This document shows positions 20,425 through 31,292 of a stretch of DNA of 64,000 bases, in pieces. The notes below the pieces were generated by a model. It had not been told where the DNA came from and did not search any database. It saw only the letters and a program-made list of their open reading frames with translations. Position 1 is the stretch's first letter; every line of letters begins with the position of its first letter. Origin of the DNA: Microcyclospora pomicola (Eukaryota; Ascomycota; Dothideomycetes; Capnodiales). The translations under genes and the position numbers were made by a program. The stretch covers positions 248,001 to 312,000 of the forward strand of contig NHNY01000004.1 in assembly GCA_002786065.1 (NCBI GenBank). The letters are read 5' to 3'.

Positions 20425-21704
20425 GCTTCCAATGGGTCTCAATACATTACACCACTGCAGGACCCATGCTTTCTTCGACGACTTGTACTGCTTGGTCGGA
20501 TTTGTAACCTTGGAGCACGAGAGATTCCGTTGCTTTTTACAGCCGTAGAGCTCGAGCAATAGGGTCAAAGACCTTTCAGTCCCCATCATATGCCAGAACA
20601 AGGAACCACAAGATCCTAGGAGCCACAAGAACTTATGAGCGAAGCGTAACATCTGCAACACCACACCGCCGACGGGAAACGCATTGGTTCTGCGTTGCCG
20701 CGACTGTGTGGCTAACGCCTGCGAAGCATCCCCCTAAAACACGAGAAATGTTGTCGAACAAGACTACTCTGCGTGACGTGCAGCATCATGGAAAGTTGTT
20801 CTGCCGCAAAAAAAAGCTTCGCATTCAGTCGACATATTCTAGGAGAAGCAATGGAGGGCAATACCGTGCATGAGCTGGATGCCGTACCTATGATCGTTGA
20901 GATAGACTACCAGCATGACCGTGTACACTTCATACCTTAGCTACGAAAGTAATGCTGTGTTTGATGTACTCATATAGAAGGCCTGTCTAGGTAAGCTTCA
21001 ATACTAGAAGACTTCAAGCTTTGTACCAATATTCGGCTCTCTCGTGTATCTACTGTATAAGTGCTTTCTCCACACCATGTCCATACCCGAGCAAGGTATA
21101 TACATACATACCATGTAGAAAGCATGTACATACCCACCTCTAGCTGTGGTTAAATGCTCCCACCGCGAAAAGTTACGTCGGACAGAGCCGACACCGGAAT
21201 CCGGCGTGTCGTGGCCAAGCAATATTGCCGCACTTCACCTTCTTCTGACAAAGAAAAATCTGAACAACACCGAGAAGAACCTGCACGTTACATTTAGCGC
21301 TTCGATCCAATGTCTCGGCAACAAAGTCCATCTGTGATCGAGCTAGCAAAGGCTGGTAACTGCGCATGATGTCGAAGATGCTTCTTGAGCCCCAAATTGT
21401 AGGGTCGCAGCCGAGTGAGGGGTTTTTGGGGCAGCTCCGTCTCGTGCTATGTACGGTAACGTACCTGGTGCACATCAATGATGTGAGAGGCTTATGATGA
21501 CTCGAAGCCTCTTGGTTTGTTGATGGACCCTGCGACGCTATCAGGTGTAAGTATAGGCACTCTCGTGCGCTCGTAAGTTTTTGTTGTCTGCTACCATTCG
21601 GTATTCATCCTTGAGTCTTTTCTTCCTCATATTCTCCAAGCTTCCGCAAACAGCTCACCACCCAGTCCCTCTAGTACCGCTCCTCTGAGCGGGGCAACAC
21701 TGAC
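20425..21704. other. Intergenic, 1.28 kb
   Basis: No credible gene or repeat. The last 100 bases before the HeLo gene are pyrimidine-rich (ttttcttcctcatattctcc), as is usual for a fungal transcription start and 5' UTR. Confidence 0.45.
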
Positions 21705-23093
21705 ATGACGACGGCCAAATCAGATTCGGACCATGTCGAGCATGTGCCAGAGCCCAGGCACGAGGCAGAGCTTGCAGGAGCGCTGGCGCTGGCCAACTTG
21801 TTCAGCCACTGTGTGGAGGCATTCGGACTGATTCGCTCAGGACCCAAGTGGGAGAGGGAGGAGCAACTTCTGCTGGCGAGCCTCGGGATTCAACAAGCAC
21901 GACTGCTGATATGGGGGGACATTGTCGGCATCTCATCACCGCCGAAGACCGTCACCGACCGCGCAGTGCCCCGTCACCCAAGTGCTGCGTATCCTGATCT
22001 GAAAGAGCCGACCTTCTTCGCTGCTCGCGATGCCCGGTTGGACGAGCCAGATACCCGTACGGTGGTCGAGCAGGCTCTGAGCGCCATTGTGGATCGCTCG
22101 ACGCACCATTCAAGAGAGGAGATGATGAGTCAGTATGGTCTGGCGCCCCCGAAAAAGCTGTCCGGTGGGAGCCATCAGACGCTGGATCCGGCGCGGTTGG
22201 AAGGATTTAGGGAGAAATACGAGTTGCTGCAGGAGGTCGCCGAGTCATACGCCCATTTCAGCACCAGAAGAAGCAACTCGATCATACAGACCAGCTGGAC
22301 TATTGCCGATCGAAGCAAGTTTCAGAACTTCCTCAGCCTGACGCAAGAAAAGGTGGACTTCCTCATCGACATACTAAACGTGAAAGAGGGTGTCGACCGC
22401 GCCATGAGATTCGATATCAGGGCTTTCGGCTGGCATCTCACCAATGACAAGTTCAAAGCAGTACAGGACACGGCGAAACTGCGCCTGATTGCGGATGCAT
22501 GTGGGACACAGTACCCAGAATACGTCAAAGCGACGGAACAAGCACTAGCGCAGATCCATCGTGAAGCACAGGAGAACGCAGTCAGCTATAGTGCATTCAT
22601 GAAGGCTGTTGAACAACCTAGACCACCAGTCAAAAGTCACCAAAGCAGCGACGATGTGCATAAGCACAGCGCGTCCCGCAATGACCGACCAAAACGTCCT
22701 GGTCTCTTGAACCGGCTGAGCAAGACTTTCGGCCGAACGAAGTCCTATCGTGGCTCAACCGATAGCCGCAGCCAAAGCGTGTCATCCATGACCGACGAGC
22801 CCCAACGTGCCCAATCTGATGCTGGATTTGTGCCTCCCATGTCACATGAGCACGAAGATGACAACCAATTGCAACCAGTACGGTCCAAGTCCGTCGGCGC
22901 TATCACCGGCGCCTCCGTAGGCGTGCTAGATCAGGCGATCCTGCACAACACACGTGCAAGGAGCGGAACAAACGCGACAGACATCACAGTTGACGAGCCC
23001 CTACCAGGCACATCGCCAATCGGCAGTATGATCAGCCGGCATGATCAATATCACGGCATTGCACGGACAGCAACTCGGGACCTGAGGCAGTAA
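21705..23093 (+). CDS. HeLo-domain protein (prion-inhibition and propagation family)
   Basis: 462 residues, one exon. The N-terminal about 230 residues match the HeLo domain of HET-S-type cell-death effectors: AGALALANLFSHCVEAFGLI at the amphipathic N-terminus, then LLASLGIQQARLLIWGDIVGI, and a helical bundle through FLIDILNVKEGVDRAM. In HET-S this domain inserts in membranes when an amyloid tail activates it. The C-terminal half is basic and Ser-rich (RPKRPGLLNRLSKTFGRTKSYR) and then disordered. I see no convincing pair of HET-s-type prion repeats, so an amyloid trigger is unproven. It may instead be a regulator or a HeLo protein with another tail. No partner STAND gene is adjacent; the ankyrin gene at 10.3-12.9 kb is the nearest relative. 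Confidence 0.8.
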   Translation: MTTAKSDSDHVEHVPEPRHEAELAGALALANLFSHCVEAFGLIRSGPKWEREEQLLLASLGIQQARLLIWGDIVGISSPPKTVTDRAVPRHPSAAYPDLKEPTFFAARDARLDEPDTRTVVEQALSAIVDRSTHHSREEMMSQYGLAPPKKLSGGSHQTLDPARLEGFREKYELLQEVAESYAHFSTRRSNSIIQTSWTIADRSKFQNFLSLTQEKVDFLIDILNVKEGVDRAMRFDIRAFGWHLTNDKFKAVQDTAKLRLIADACGTQYPEYVKATEQALAQIHREAQENAVSYSAFMKAVEQPRPPVKSHQSSDDVHKHSASRNDRPKRPGLLNRLSKTFGRTKSYRGSTDSRSQSVSSMTDEPQRAQSDAGFVPPMSHEHEDDNQLQPVRSKSVGAITGASVGVLDQAILHNTRARSGTNATDITVDEPLPGTSPIGSMISRHDQYHGIARTATRDLRQ

Positions 23094-23579
23094 TGACGGG
23101 TCACGATGGGTTAGGAGTATGGTCGTTCAGAGAATGGGCTTAGTGTTGACTTTCGATATGCGTTTGGTGGTCTTTGGGGATACCCTTTAGTTTTTACGGA
23201 TGTGGTTTTGGTCCTGGCTCATGGGTGAATGAAGGATGGCGGGATGTTGCTGGGTTTCATGACTTCACGTTGGAGGATCGGAGCGTGGTAGTCTTTTGTG
23301 GGACTTTATGGCTGTCGATGAATGCCGTAGACTCGTATGAGACATTTCTGGCATGATCTGCTTAGGTCTCATGAAAGACATGTCTTGAGATAAGCGATGA
23401 TCTGACCAAATGATAGCTGCTGGCGGAATCTACCACAGCTGTATCTCTATCGCAATACGCATACATACAGAGTCGGTAGACAACTCTCAAGGCCATTCGT
23501 TCGCACCTCCTTGTCTCACGATCGACAAAACTCCGAACTCCATGCTGGATAACCCACATTCGATCACGCATTCTACCAC
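23094..23579. other. Intergenic, convergent
   Basis: 3'-to-3' gap between the HeLo gene and KSH1. Nothing recognised. Confidence 0.45.
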
Positions 23580-24001
23580 TCAGCCACCAATCAACAAGCT
23601 CACCTGCCATTCTATCGTCAGCACACCCGCCTTCGTCGCCCATCAATCCTACCCGAACGATGCGTGACTTACCGCCATCGCCATGCAGCACACGCTCACG
23701 TACGGACTCAGCCGCTCGCCGATTCGCGCCGCGCGCCAGAACGTACCCAGTGGTCTAGCAAAAATACAAATCAGTCTTCTGCGTAGGATTTCCTGGAAGA
23801 GGCTCTCGCTCGTGCATCTCGAAGTCTGTGGGTTAAGAGACCATGGAACCACTTGAACGTGCGCATCCCAGAGTAGGACAGAACTCACCCGGACTTGTTG
23901 CGATCCAGCCAGGCGGGGAAGACGCCATGGATGTAGGTGCACGAGCAGATGAATAGCAGCACGACCATCAGGAAGGTCTGGAATTTGAGGATGCCGAACA
24001 T
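23580..24001 (-). CDS. KSH1: Ksh1/TMEM167 (kish) secretory-pathway protein, three exons
   Basis: A tiny Golgi membrane protein needed for secretion in yeast. Exons 24001-23889, 23754-23673 and 23603-23580, with introns of 134 and 69 bp. Donors are GTGAGT and GTAAGT, acceptors TGCTAG and GGCAG. Together they give 72 residues, the same length as yeast Ksh1. Marks: first helix FLMVVLLFICSCTYIHG, then FPAWLDRNKSG, then LGTFWRAARIGERLSPYVS before the second helix, ending MAVSLLIGG. The last exon encodes only seven residues plus the stop. It pairs head-to-head with TAF13, 352 bp between start codons. Confidence 0.93.
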
Positions 24002-24353
24002 GGTGGCGGACGAAGGAGGGAGATCGAGTCGTTGGGACTCTAAACTCGAGACGTCCGAAACGAGATCAGTGAAGACTCGTATCTGTAGTCTGTGAGATTG
24101 GTTGGATGTAGTCGCCTTATTGTACAATCAAGGTATTAAAGTCGGAGATCCAGCTGTCCCTTTGTCGACCTTCATGTTCTCTCCACGCCAAGCCGAGCAC
24201 TGGCGTCCCAGGTGTTTCTTTCACATGCTAGAGGTAGCTAGCTCACTTCACACGCGACATCGACTTGCCATCCTCTTGCGTCCACGCCTACCACTCTTGG
24301 TCCAAGTCTCGCACCAGCAACTCGATAGAGCCTGTCCTTACACCCCACACACC
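24002..24353. promoter_or_regulatory. Bidirectional promoter KSH1 / TAF13
   Basis: 352-bp spacer between divergent housekeeping starts. No TATA box stands out. The side before TAF13 is pyrimidine-rich. Confidence 0.5.
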
Positions 24354-24845
24354 ATGGCCGAGCCTCGAGCCCGCCCGCGCCAGAAAGGCGCCACCTTCTC
24401 GCCCAACGAATTGATCTCGCTGCTGTACGCCTACGGCTCCAACCCACACTCGCAGACGCACACCCAGCTGCCGTCCACCATCTCGGTCCTCGACGAGATC
24501 CTGACCGACTTCATCATCGAGACGTGCCACAACGCAGCGCTGTGCGCGTCGTACTCGCGGCGGCAGAAGATCAAGGTCGACGACTTCAAGTGGGTGCTGC
24601 GGCGCGACGAGGCTTTGCTGGGCCGCGTGCTCGAGAGTATGTGGAAGGTGGACGATCTGAAGGAGAAGCGGCGTGGATTCGATCCGGAGGGGCTCGGGAA
24701 GGGAGATGGGATTGGTGCGTCGTTGGAGGAGATGGCGGAGCTGGGAGGCGAGGTTGGCGGGAAGAAGAAGGGGAAAGGAGGGCGGAGAGGGAAGCGGAAG
24801 GCAGAGGATGATGGCGAGAGAGAGGTCAAAAGGAGAGCGTCATGA
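24354..24845 (+). CDS. TAF13: TFIID subunit 13
   Basis: 163 residues, one exon. A histone-fold subunit of TFIID that pairs with TAF11 and helps load TBP. The histone fold occupies about residues 10-105 (FSPNELISLLYAYG, VLDEILTDFIIETCHNAAL, SRRQKIKVDDFKWVLRRD, then LGRVLESMWKVDDLK). The start at 24354 is chosen because conservation begins just after it; open sequence upstream is leader. The C-terminus is a Lys/Gly/Arg-rich tail (KKKGKGGRRGKRK), probably a nuclear localisation signal. Confidence 0.92.
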   Translation: MAEPRARPRQKGATFSPNELISLLYAYGSNPHSQTHTQLPSTISVLDEILTDFIIETCHNAALCASYSRRQKIKVDDFKWVLRRDEALLGRVLESMWKVDDLKEKRRGFDPEGLGKGDGIGASLEEMAELGGEVGGKKKGKGGRRGKRKAEDDGEREVKRRAS

Positions 24846-25301
24846 GGGTTGGGGTGTTGCTTTGCGAAAATGTACTGCGTTTAGCGATGGCGTTGGCGTT
24901 GCAAAGATCATGACTACTCAGTCGTGCTCAGGGCAGACGGCATGTTTGGTTTGCGGATTGGAGTTCATGATTCTGGGAGAGCACTGGGTGCGGAACACAC
25001 AGTACGATATGATACCCATGGTGAACGCGTCGATGGCCGACTTTGTGAGGTCGACATTATGGATTCTGAGTGAAGCCGTCCAGCTTTGGCTGGAAATCAT
25101 ACCTCTCACGTTTTGCGCCGATAAGAAGCGCTCCCTATGATAATCGAGCTTACAACTCGAGCAAAGTAGAATCGAGTGGCGTGCGATGGAGCCAAGACTG
25201 TCCGCAACGACACTTGCAGCGTGAACTTCTGACCAGCAGTCTCTACAAAGCTTCACTTCGATTTTGCCGATGCGAAACTCTGCAGCAGTGGTTCAAATGG
25301 C
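24846..25301. other. Intergenic, convergent
   Basis: 3'-to-3' gap between TAF13 and eIF3f. Nothing recognised. Confidence 0.45.
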
Positions 25302-26407
25302 CTACTGCTCACTGCGCTGACCTCTTGGGCCAGCTCCTGATCTCTGTCCATCTCGGTTTCCCCTGTTCTGACCACCCTTCTGCTGACCTTTTCCTTCTCC
25401 ACTCTCACCATCCTTTGGTGCGGCATCACCAGTTCCCATGGTGAGTGCTGCGGTGGCAAGGCGGTTGGAGAGGTCTATTTGTGTTCGGATGGTGTTTGTG
25501 AGGTATGACACCAGAAGAACATCTTGAATGTGGTTGTTGCTGTTGTTGTGGTCAGTATGATAAGCAGGCACAAGGGAATGAATACAACGTACAAGTCTTT
25601 CTCGATATCTTCAGCTTCAACCTTGGGCGCAAGAGAAAGTGTGTTCATGAGGAATTGTCCAAGTGCCGAGCTTGGCTCTGCCTCCTCGTCCAGCACATTG
25701 GAGACATAGTTGCTGACTCGCTCGAGCATCTCAAGAACTTGCTCAATGGCGCGTTCGAGGGTCTCGATGTCGGTTTGAAGCAGTTGCGACCGATCTTCCC
25801 GGTCTTTTGCGCCTGCAATCAATTCCAATCCACTCTTCTCTGCCTCGCCATACTTGATCTCATGTTGTACAGGAACGAACAGACAGCTTTCTGCCGCACG
25901 TTCTGTGGTAGTGCCGATGGGTGCACTGATATAAGCGTTGGCCTGAACATCTTGGCCAGCAACCGTTGAAACCGTCAAATGTACAGCCGGATGCGGGAAT
26001 GTGCCGTCACCTTGTTGCGAGTAAAAGTTTTGGATCAAGGCCGAAAAGGTGTTCAATTCACTGCTCGTGGCATACCAGCCAATAAGCACCTCCTTTGGCG
26101 CAGCACGTAGGTGCAGTTCCAGCATGCGCTTCTGGTACTCCATATCCACTTCTACTTGTTCAGCTGTCTCGGTGTGCGGGACAGCATAGCAATTCCGAAT
26201 CTCCACTTCTGTGCCATCTTCTGAGCGTACTCCCAAGAGTGTTCCGATCACTCTTCCCTCCTCTGGCCGGCGTGAGGCATGATCGAGTATGCTGAATAGG
26301 GCTTGCGGCTGGACTGTGACGACTACGGGCGCGGTCGAAGATACTTGTGTGGCGACAGCAGCAGGCCCAAGCGGGCGCGCGAGATGTAGGAAGCTGTTGG
26401 ACATCAT
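25302..26407 (-). CDS. Translation initiation factor eIF3 subunit F
   Basis: 350 residues from two exons, 26407-25593 and 25539-25302. The 53-bp intron has donor GTACGT and acceptor CAACAG. The junction reads [20 protein letters not shown], which restores the family's C-terminal helix [19 protein letters not shown]. The N-terminal half is an MPN domain ([46 protein letters not shown]). eIF3f is a non-catalytic MPN member of the eIF3 complex that helps assemble the 43S pre-initiation complex. The tail is Gly/Gln/Arg-rich and disordered. Start chosen at the first Met of MMSNSFLH (26407). It shares a very short promoter with UTP25. Confidence 0.93.
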
Positions 26408-26598
26408 CGCGTTACTCTGGAGGTCCCAGCAGTATAGGATGAGAGGGGCGCAAGTCGTGAGGTGGGGATAGAGATTATTGTCTTGAAGTCTTGGCGGCGT
26501 GTATTTCTGTCGGAAGCCGATCCGATATCGATAGCGCATCGGCTTAACTTTTTGTTAAGAAGCGTCGCAAGTTGCAAGTCAACTGGAAAGGCACAAAC
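26408..26598. promoter_or_regulatory. Compact bidirectional promoter eIF3f / UTP25 with palindromes
   Basis: Only 191 bp separate two divergent start codons. Inside are the perfect palindrome TATCGATA at 26526-26533 (overlapping CGATATCG, 26523-26530) and an inverted repeat CTTAAC-ttttt-GTTAAG at 26543-26559. All are seen directly. A role as a shared control site for translation and ribosome-assembly genes is inference. Confidence 0.6.
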
Positions 26599-28842
26599 AT
26601 GGCTCCTTTTAGAGGCCAAAGAGGTGGCAGTCGCGGCGGAAGAGGAAGAGGAGCCGGATCTCGTGGTAGGGGTGCTGGAGGTCGAGGTCGAGGAGGGGGA
26701 GCTGTTTCATCGAAACTTGCAAGAAGTGGTATACGAACAAGAGGCGGCTACAAGAAGTTTGACAGTCAGCGAGTTAAGGAAGCAGAACCACTAGCATCCG
26801 GTAGTGAGCGTGGAGGCTCTCCAGAAGTCTTGACCGAGGACAATGATGACGACGACGATGATAGCAGCGACGAATCTGCAGACGAAGCACCAGAGAGCAG
26901 AGCTTACAATATGCTTCTTCACTCTCTTCATGAAAACAATGGAGAACGAAAACCTAAGCGTCGAAAGATTCAGGACGCAGAAGATTTGCCAGTCATGAAT
27001 GGTGCTAGCCCAGACATTGACGCTCAAGACGACGCCTTTACAGCCTCAGATATCTCAGATACGGAGCAGGCCCAGGATGATGTAGCTGAGGATGATGAGG
27101 ATGGGACCGACAATGTCTCAGAAGTTCCCAGCAGTGATGAACCTGACGATATTTCCGATCCGTATGAAGTGCATTTCGCCTCAGTGAACAATAACGAGCT
27201 TTCGGAGCGCTTGAAAGCCGTTCAAGGGAAGAATTGGCGGACTCAGAATTTGGAGCTGAAGGGAGTTGGCCAACTGAGTATCATGGTCCCAGAATCCCAT
27301 AATAAGCCTGTCACCGTGAGAGAACCTATTACGGAGAAGTCAGACTGGCCTCTAAAAGAGAAGCTTGTTAAGACAGCACAAAGCACACTCTCTTCGCTGG
27401 ACGCATTTCAGCAAAACCTTGCGCCATACATGTCAAATTATGTCGATGTCCTTTCCAGCAATCGAACGCCTCATAACGCCTCCAGATTTCGGAAGATGGC
27501 CTGTCTACATGCGCTCAATCACGTTCTCAAAGGTCGTGATCGTATTCTGAAGAATAATGCGAGGCTCGCCCGCGCCACTGAACCCTCGGAACTGGACATT
27601 CGTGATCAAGGCTTTACTCGACCAAAGGTTTTGATTCTTCTGGAGACCCGACAAATGGCCGCGGAATATGCTGACACCACCGTCTCGCTATTCGACCCAG
27701 AACAACAAGAAAACAAGCAGCGCTTCAAGGACTCATTCACAGCCCCTCTTGACGATCGGGAAGTCATGCCAGAGGATTATCTCGAGCTGTTTTCCGGCAA
27801 TAACGACAATAATTTCCTGACAGGGCTGAAGTTTACCCGGAAGACTCTAAAATATTTTGCAGCGTTCTACAGCTCGGACATTATCCTCGCTTCACCCCTT
27901 GGTTTGAAAAGGATCATCGAGCATGACGACGTCAAGAAGCGAGATCACGACTTCCTATCTTCCATCGAAATCTGCATAATAGATCAAGCAGATGCGATGC
28001 AAATGCAAAATTGGTCGCATGTGGAGCTGGTCTTGTCCCACCTCAATCTTCAGGTTCAGGATGCACATGGTTGCGACTTCAATCGTGTCCGCAGCTTCTA
28101 CCTGGACGGACACGCCGCCAACTTTCGCCAAACACTAATCTTTTCGTCGTACATAACTCCAGAGTTGAACCGCCTTTACAATACTTCGCTTGTTAACATA
28201 TCTGGAAAAGCCAAGTTCACAGCTCCGAGTACTGGCGAAATCATCACCTCGACAGCGGGCGTAGGAGTCAAGCAGACTTTCTCCCGCTTCCTAGCCCCAT
28301 CACCAGCCGCCGACCCGGATGCGAGGTTCAAATACTTCACCACCGCCATACTGCCGTCACTCCTTCGTCTGCCCAAGCCAGCCGATGGCTGCCAAGGCAT
28401 CCTCGTCTTCATCCCCAGCTACTTCGACTTCCTCCGGATCCGCAACTTCTTCGCCACAGCCACCTTGACTGAGAACATCAGCTTCGGCGCCATCCACGAC
28501 TACACCGAGACGTCCGAGCAACGCCGTGCCCGCTCTCACTTCCTCTCCGGTCGCCACTCGATTCTGCTATACACCCAGCGCGCCCACCACTTCTTCCGGC
28601 TCAAGATCCGCGGCACCAAACGCGTCGTCATGTACGGTTTGCCCGACAATCCGATCTTCTACCGCGAGCTAGTCGAGGGCTATATCGGTACCAGTCTTAA
28701 TGAGGGGCGAGTCTCCCCTGAGGAATCAGGCGTGCGAGTCATGTTCTCGAGATTCGAGGGCCTGAAGCTGGAACGCGTTGTCGGGGGCGATCGCGTCAAG
28801 GGGATGCTGGGCGGGACTGGCGACACGTTTGATTTTGTGTAA
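26599..28842 (+). CDS. UTP25: U3 snoRNP-associated protein Utp25 (DEF family)
   Basis: 747 residues, one exon. Needed for early 18S rRNA processing in the small-subunit processome of the nucleolus. The N-terminus is an RGG-rich stretch (about residues 1-45: GGSRGGRGRGAGSRGRG), then acidic runs (DDDDDDSSDESADE). The conserved DEF core, a degenerate DEAD-helicase-like fold, covers the last about 500 residues: RPKVLILLETRQMA, DIILASPLGLKRII, IEICIIDQADAMQMQNW (in place of a DEAD box), RQTLIFSSYITPELN, GILVFIPSYFDFLRIRNF, and SGRHSILLYTQRAHHFFRLKIRG near the end. The missing ATPase residues agree with the family being a pseudo-helicase. Confidence 0.93.
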   Translation: MAPFRGQRGGSRGGRGRGAGSRGRGAGGRGRGGGAVSSKLARSGIRTRGGYKKFDSQRVKEAEPLASGSERGGSPEVLTEDNDDDDDDSSDESADEAPESRAYNMLLHSLHENNGERKPKRRKIQDAEDLPVMNGASPDIDAQDDAFTASDISDTEQAQDDVAEDDEDGTDNVSEVPSSDEPDDISDPYEVHFASVNNNELSERLKAVQGKNWRTQNLELKGVGQLSIMVPESHNKPVTVREPITEKSDWPLKEKLVKTAQSTLSSLDAFQQNLAPYMSNYVDVLSSNRTPHNASRFRKMACLHALNHVLKGRDRILKNNARLARATEPSELDIRDQGFTRPKVLILLETRQMAAEYADTTVSLFDPEQQENKQRFKDSFTAPLDDREVMPEDYLELFSGNNDNNFLTGLKFTRKTLKYFAAFYSSDIILASPLGLKRIIEHDDVKKRDHDFLSSIEICIIDQADAMQMQNWSHVELVLSHLNLQVQDAHGCDFNRVRSFYLDGHAANFRQTLIFSSYITPELNRLYNTSLVNISGKAKFTAPSTGEIITSTAGVGVKQTFSRFLAPSPAADPDARFKYFTTAILPSLLRLPKPADGCQGILVFIPSYFDFLRIRNFFATATLTENISFGAIHDYTETSEQRRARSHFLSGRHSILLYTQRAHHFFRLKIRGTKRVVMYGLPDNPIFYRELVEGYIGTSLNEGRVSPEESGVRVMFSRFEGLKLERVVGGDRVKGMLGGTGDTFDFV

Positions 28843-29219
28843 AGCATGATGATGGCTGCCGGGTGTCGCAGGTCAAGTCACCTGTCGTGTGTTTGAGTAG
28901 ATCTTGTACAGCGTTCAATATTTCTAGACTCTGAGAGTCTCCACCCCCAGTATCTACTGCATCTACGTTCTGGTTTTGTGATGCTATCATCGTTATTCCG
29001 AATCTGATCATACTACGACGTTGCAAGGGCCGTCATCTCCAGACGAACGTGTTGGGCTCTGCATACCGACAAATTGCTACCGGACATACTGAGTCAATTT
29101 TGAAAGGTGTGAAAATTGATGAAGAGTGATAAGTAGTTACATCCAGAGAACAATACCAAACGCTTGTTTACTGCAAGAGCGTGAATCTTTCCTAGAGCTA
29201 CATATGCTTAAGAGACAGA
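28843..29219. other. Intergenic, convergent
   Basis: 3'-to-3' gap between UTP25 and the sugar transporter. Nothing recognised. Confidence 0.45.
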
Positions 29220-31292
29220 TCAACTCCTCACGCCCCCAGCGTGCGGCTCATACCCGCTCCCCGACACATCGTGCACGCCATACTGTCCCGTCGGCGGCGG
29301 GACCTCGTCGCGCTGCTCGGTGCTCTCCATCCCAGCGGCGTTGGCCTTCTTGATGCCGCGCGCGCCCGGCTCGAGGTAGAGCTTGTCGGCGGTGACGAGT
29401 TCCTCGCCCTCGGGCGCGGTCCAGTTGGACGATTTCCACGGCGTCACGTGCATAATGTACATGGTGTCGATCTCCTCGAGGGTGCGACCCTGGTGCTCGC
29501 ATAGGAAGAAGTAGACGACCACGGCGCCGGCGAAGGTGCAGCCGGCGAAGATGTAGCCGTAGCGGAAGTCGATGGCGCGGGTGATGAAGGTGGTGAAGAA
29601 TGAGAGGCTGCGGGATGGGTCAGTACGGACATATGCTGGTGGATTTTGTAGGGAGAACATACAGGAAATTCCATGTCCAGTTGGAAGCGGAGGAAAGGCC
29701 CATAGCTTGCGCACGGTATCTCGTCGGGAACATCTCGCCAATGACGGCCCACGGCTGGAGAAGGTTAGCATCTCTCCATTTGGCAGGATGGAGGAGCAAG
29801 TAGTGGAATGACTTACGATCGGTCCCCAGGTGGTTGCGTAGCCGACCAAGAACAGACACGCAAAGACGATCAATGCCACGGATGCGTGAGGCGTAAGCTG
29901 CGGTTCGGTCTGATTCAGAGCAAAATGACCGACAGAGGCGAAGATCATGAGACACACAAACATCCACAGACCTCCTGTAATCAGGGCTTTGCGACGTCCG
30001 AAATGCTCAACGATGTACAGTCCGAAGAAGGTCATTCCGAAGTTGACGCCTCCAAGGATCATTGCTGTAACATACGAGTTGATTGCAACACCCTGGAAGA
30101 TGGAGGTTCCAAAATAGAAGAAGAAATTGGCGCCTAAGAAACGCTCATCAGCATCATGGCGAGAACTTTGACCACAAGTTGACAGATTTGGCATGTAACC
30201 ATAGATCTATCTGCGTGGTGATCGATCAGACACATACCTGTGAGTTGCTGAAGCATCTGCAAGCCCATTCCCAGAGCCACGCGATAGGCCATGCGAGGTC
30301 CGGTGAAGACTTCGTAGAACTTGTGCTTCCCTCCACCGGCATTTTCCGCGTCGAATTTCTCCTTGATCTCGCGCATTTCCCTGTCGACTTCCCAGTGATT
30401 GATGGGAACACCATAGGACCGCGAAATGGTCTCACGAGCCTTGTCGATTTTGCCGCGACGATACTCCCATCTGGGAGACTCAGGTAGGAAGAGTACGCCC
30501 GTGATCATGATTACTGGCCAGATGAAACCGATCCCCAGTGGTAACCTCCAGCTTGTTGCAGTACCCTCATATGTCTCCTGAGTTCCAAAGTTGATGCAGT
30601 CTGCGATGAAGATACCAAGAGTGATGAACAACTGGTACATGCTGACCATTGCGCCACGAATCTGTCGTGGCGCAGTCTCACTCTGATACATTGGGGTTAA
30701 TACACTCAGACCGCCTACTCCAAGACCTGCAACCCATCTACCGATGGCAAACGAGTACCACTGGTCTTCCGTAGAGATCTGGACGATCACACCAACACAG
30801 AACACCAGGCACAACGTGATCTGACTCAATCGTTAGCATGTGCATGCGTGACACAGTGACGATGACTCACGATACAGATACGGCGACCAAAGATGTCTGC
30901 AATTGGGGCAGACCCGAGTGCTCCGATCAGAGTTCCAATGCTCAAAAGACCCACAATCGTCCCGGATCGAACAGCGCTGAACGCCCAGGTATCGGGCGAG
31001 TCTCCTTGGTTGTGGAATCGCCGCAAGAAGTCCTCCATCTCAAGAAAGCCACTGATCTGACCGGTATCGAAGCTGCATATACACATCAGTACAACTATTG
31101 CAACCTCCCATCTCAACGTTATTACCCGAAGATGAGACCACCGATCGATATCACCAGAGCCATAGTAATGATGCGCGGAGTGAAAAGGCGAACCGGTGAG
31201 TTGTCCACACCCGGCTTCTCGAATTCTTGGGGCACTTCATCTGGAGTGGAAGTAGCCGGGGACTGCCCCGATTTCCGAGAGAACAACCCCAT
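29220..31292 (-). CDS. MFS sugar transporter (HXT-like), six exons
   Basis: Plasma-membrane hexose facilitator or symporter of the MFS sugar-porter family, 582 residues. Exons: 31292-31126, 31072-30871, 30820-30238, 30133-29817, 29754-29663, 29607-29220. The five introns are 50-104 bp and the joined length is a multiple of three. Marks in order: GLIFGFDTGQISGFLEM (helix 1), DIFGRR between helices 2 and 3, GRWVAGLGVGGLSVLTPMYQSE (split here: GRWVAGLGVGG / LSVLTPMYQSE), PESPRW, QQLTGANFFFYFG (helix 7), EHFGRRKAL, and WAVIGEMFP..RYRAQAMGLSSASNW in helix 10. The last exon is notably G/C-rich and ends in a long cytosolic tail. Whether it is a transporter or a glucose sensor is not decidable. Confidence 0.92.
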
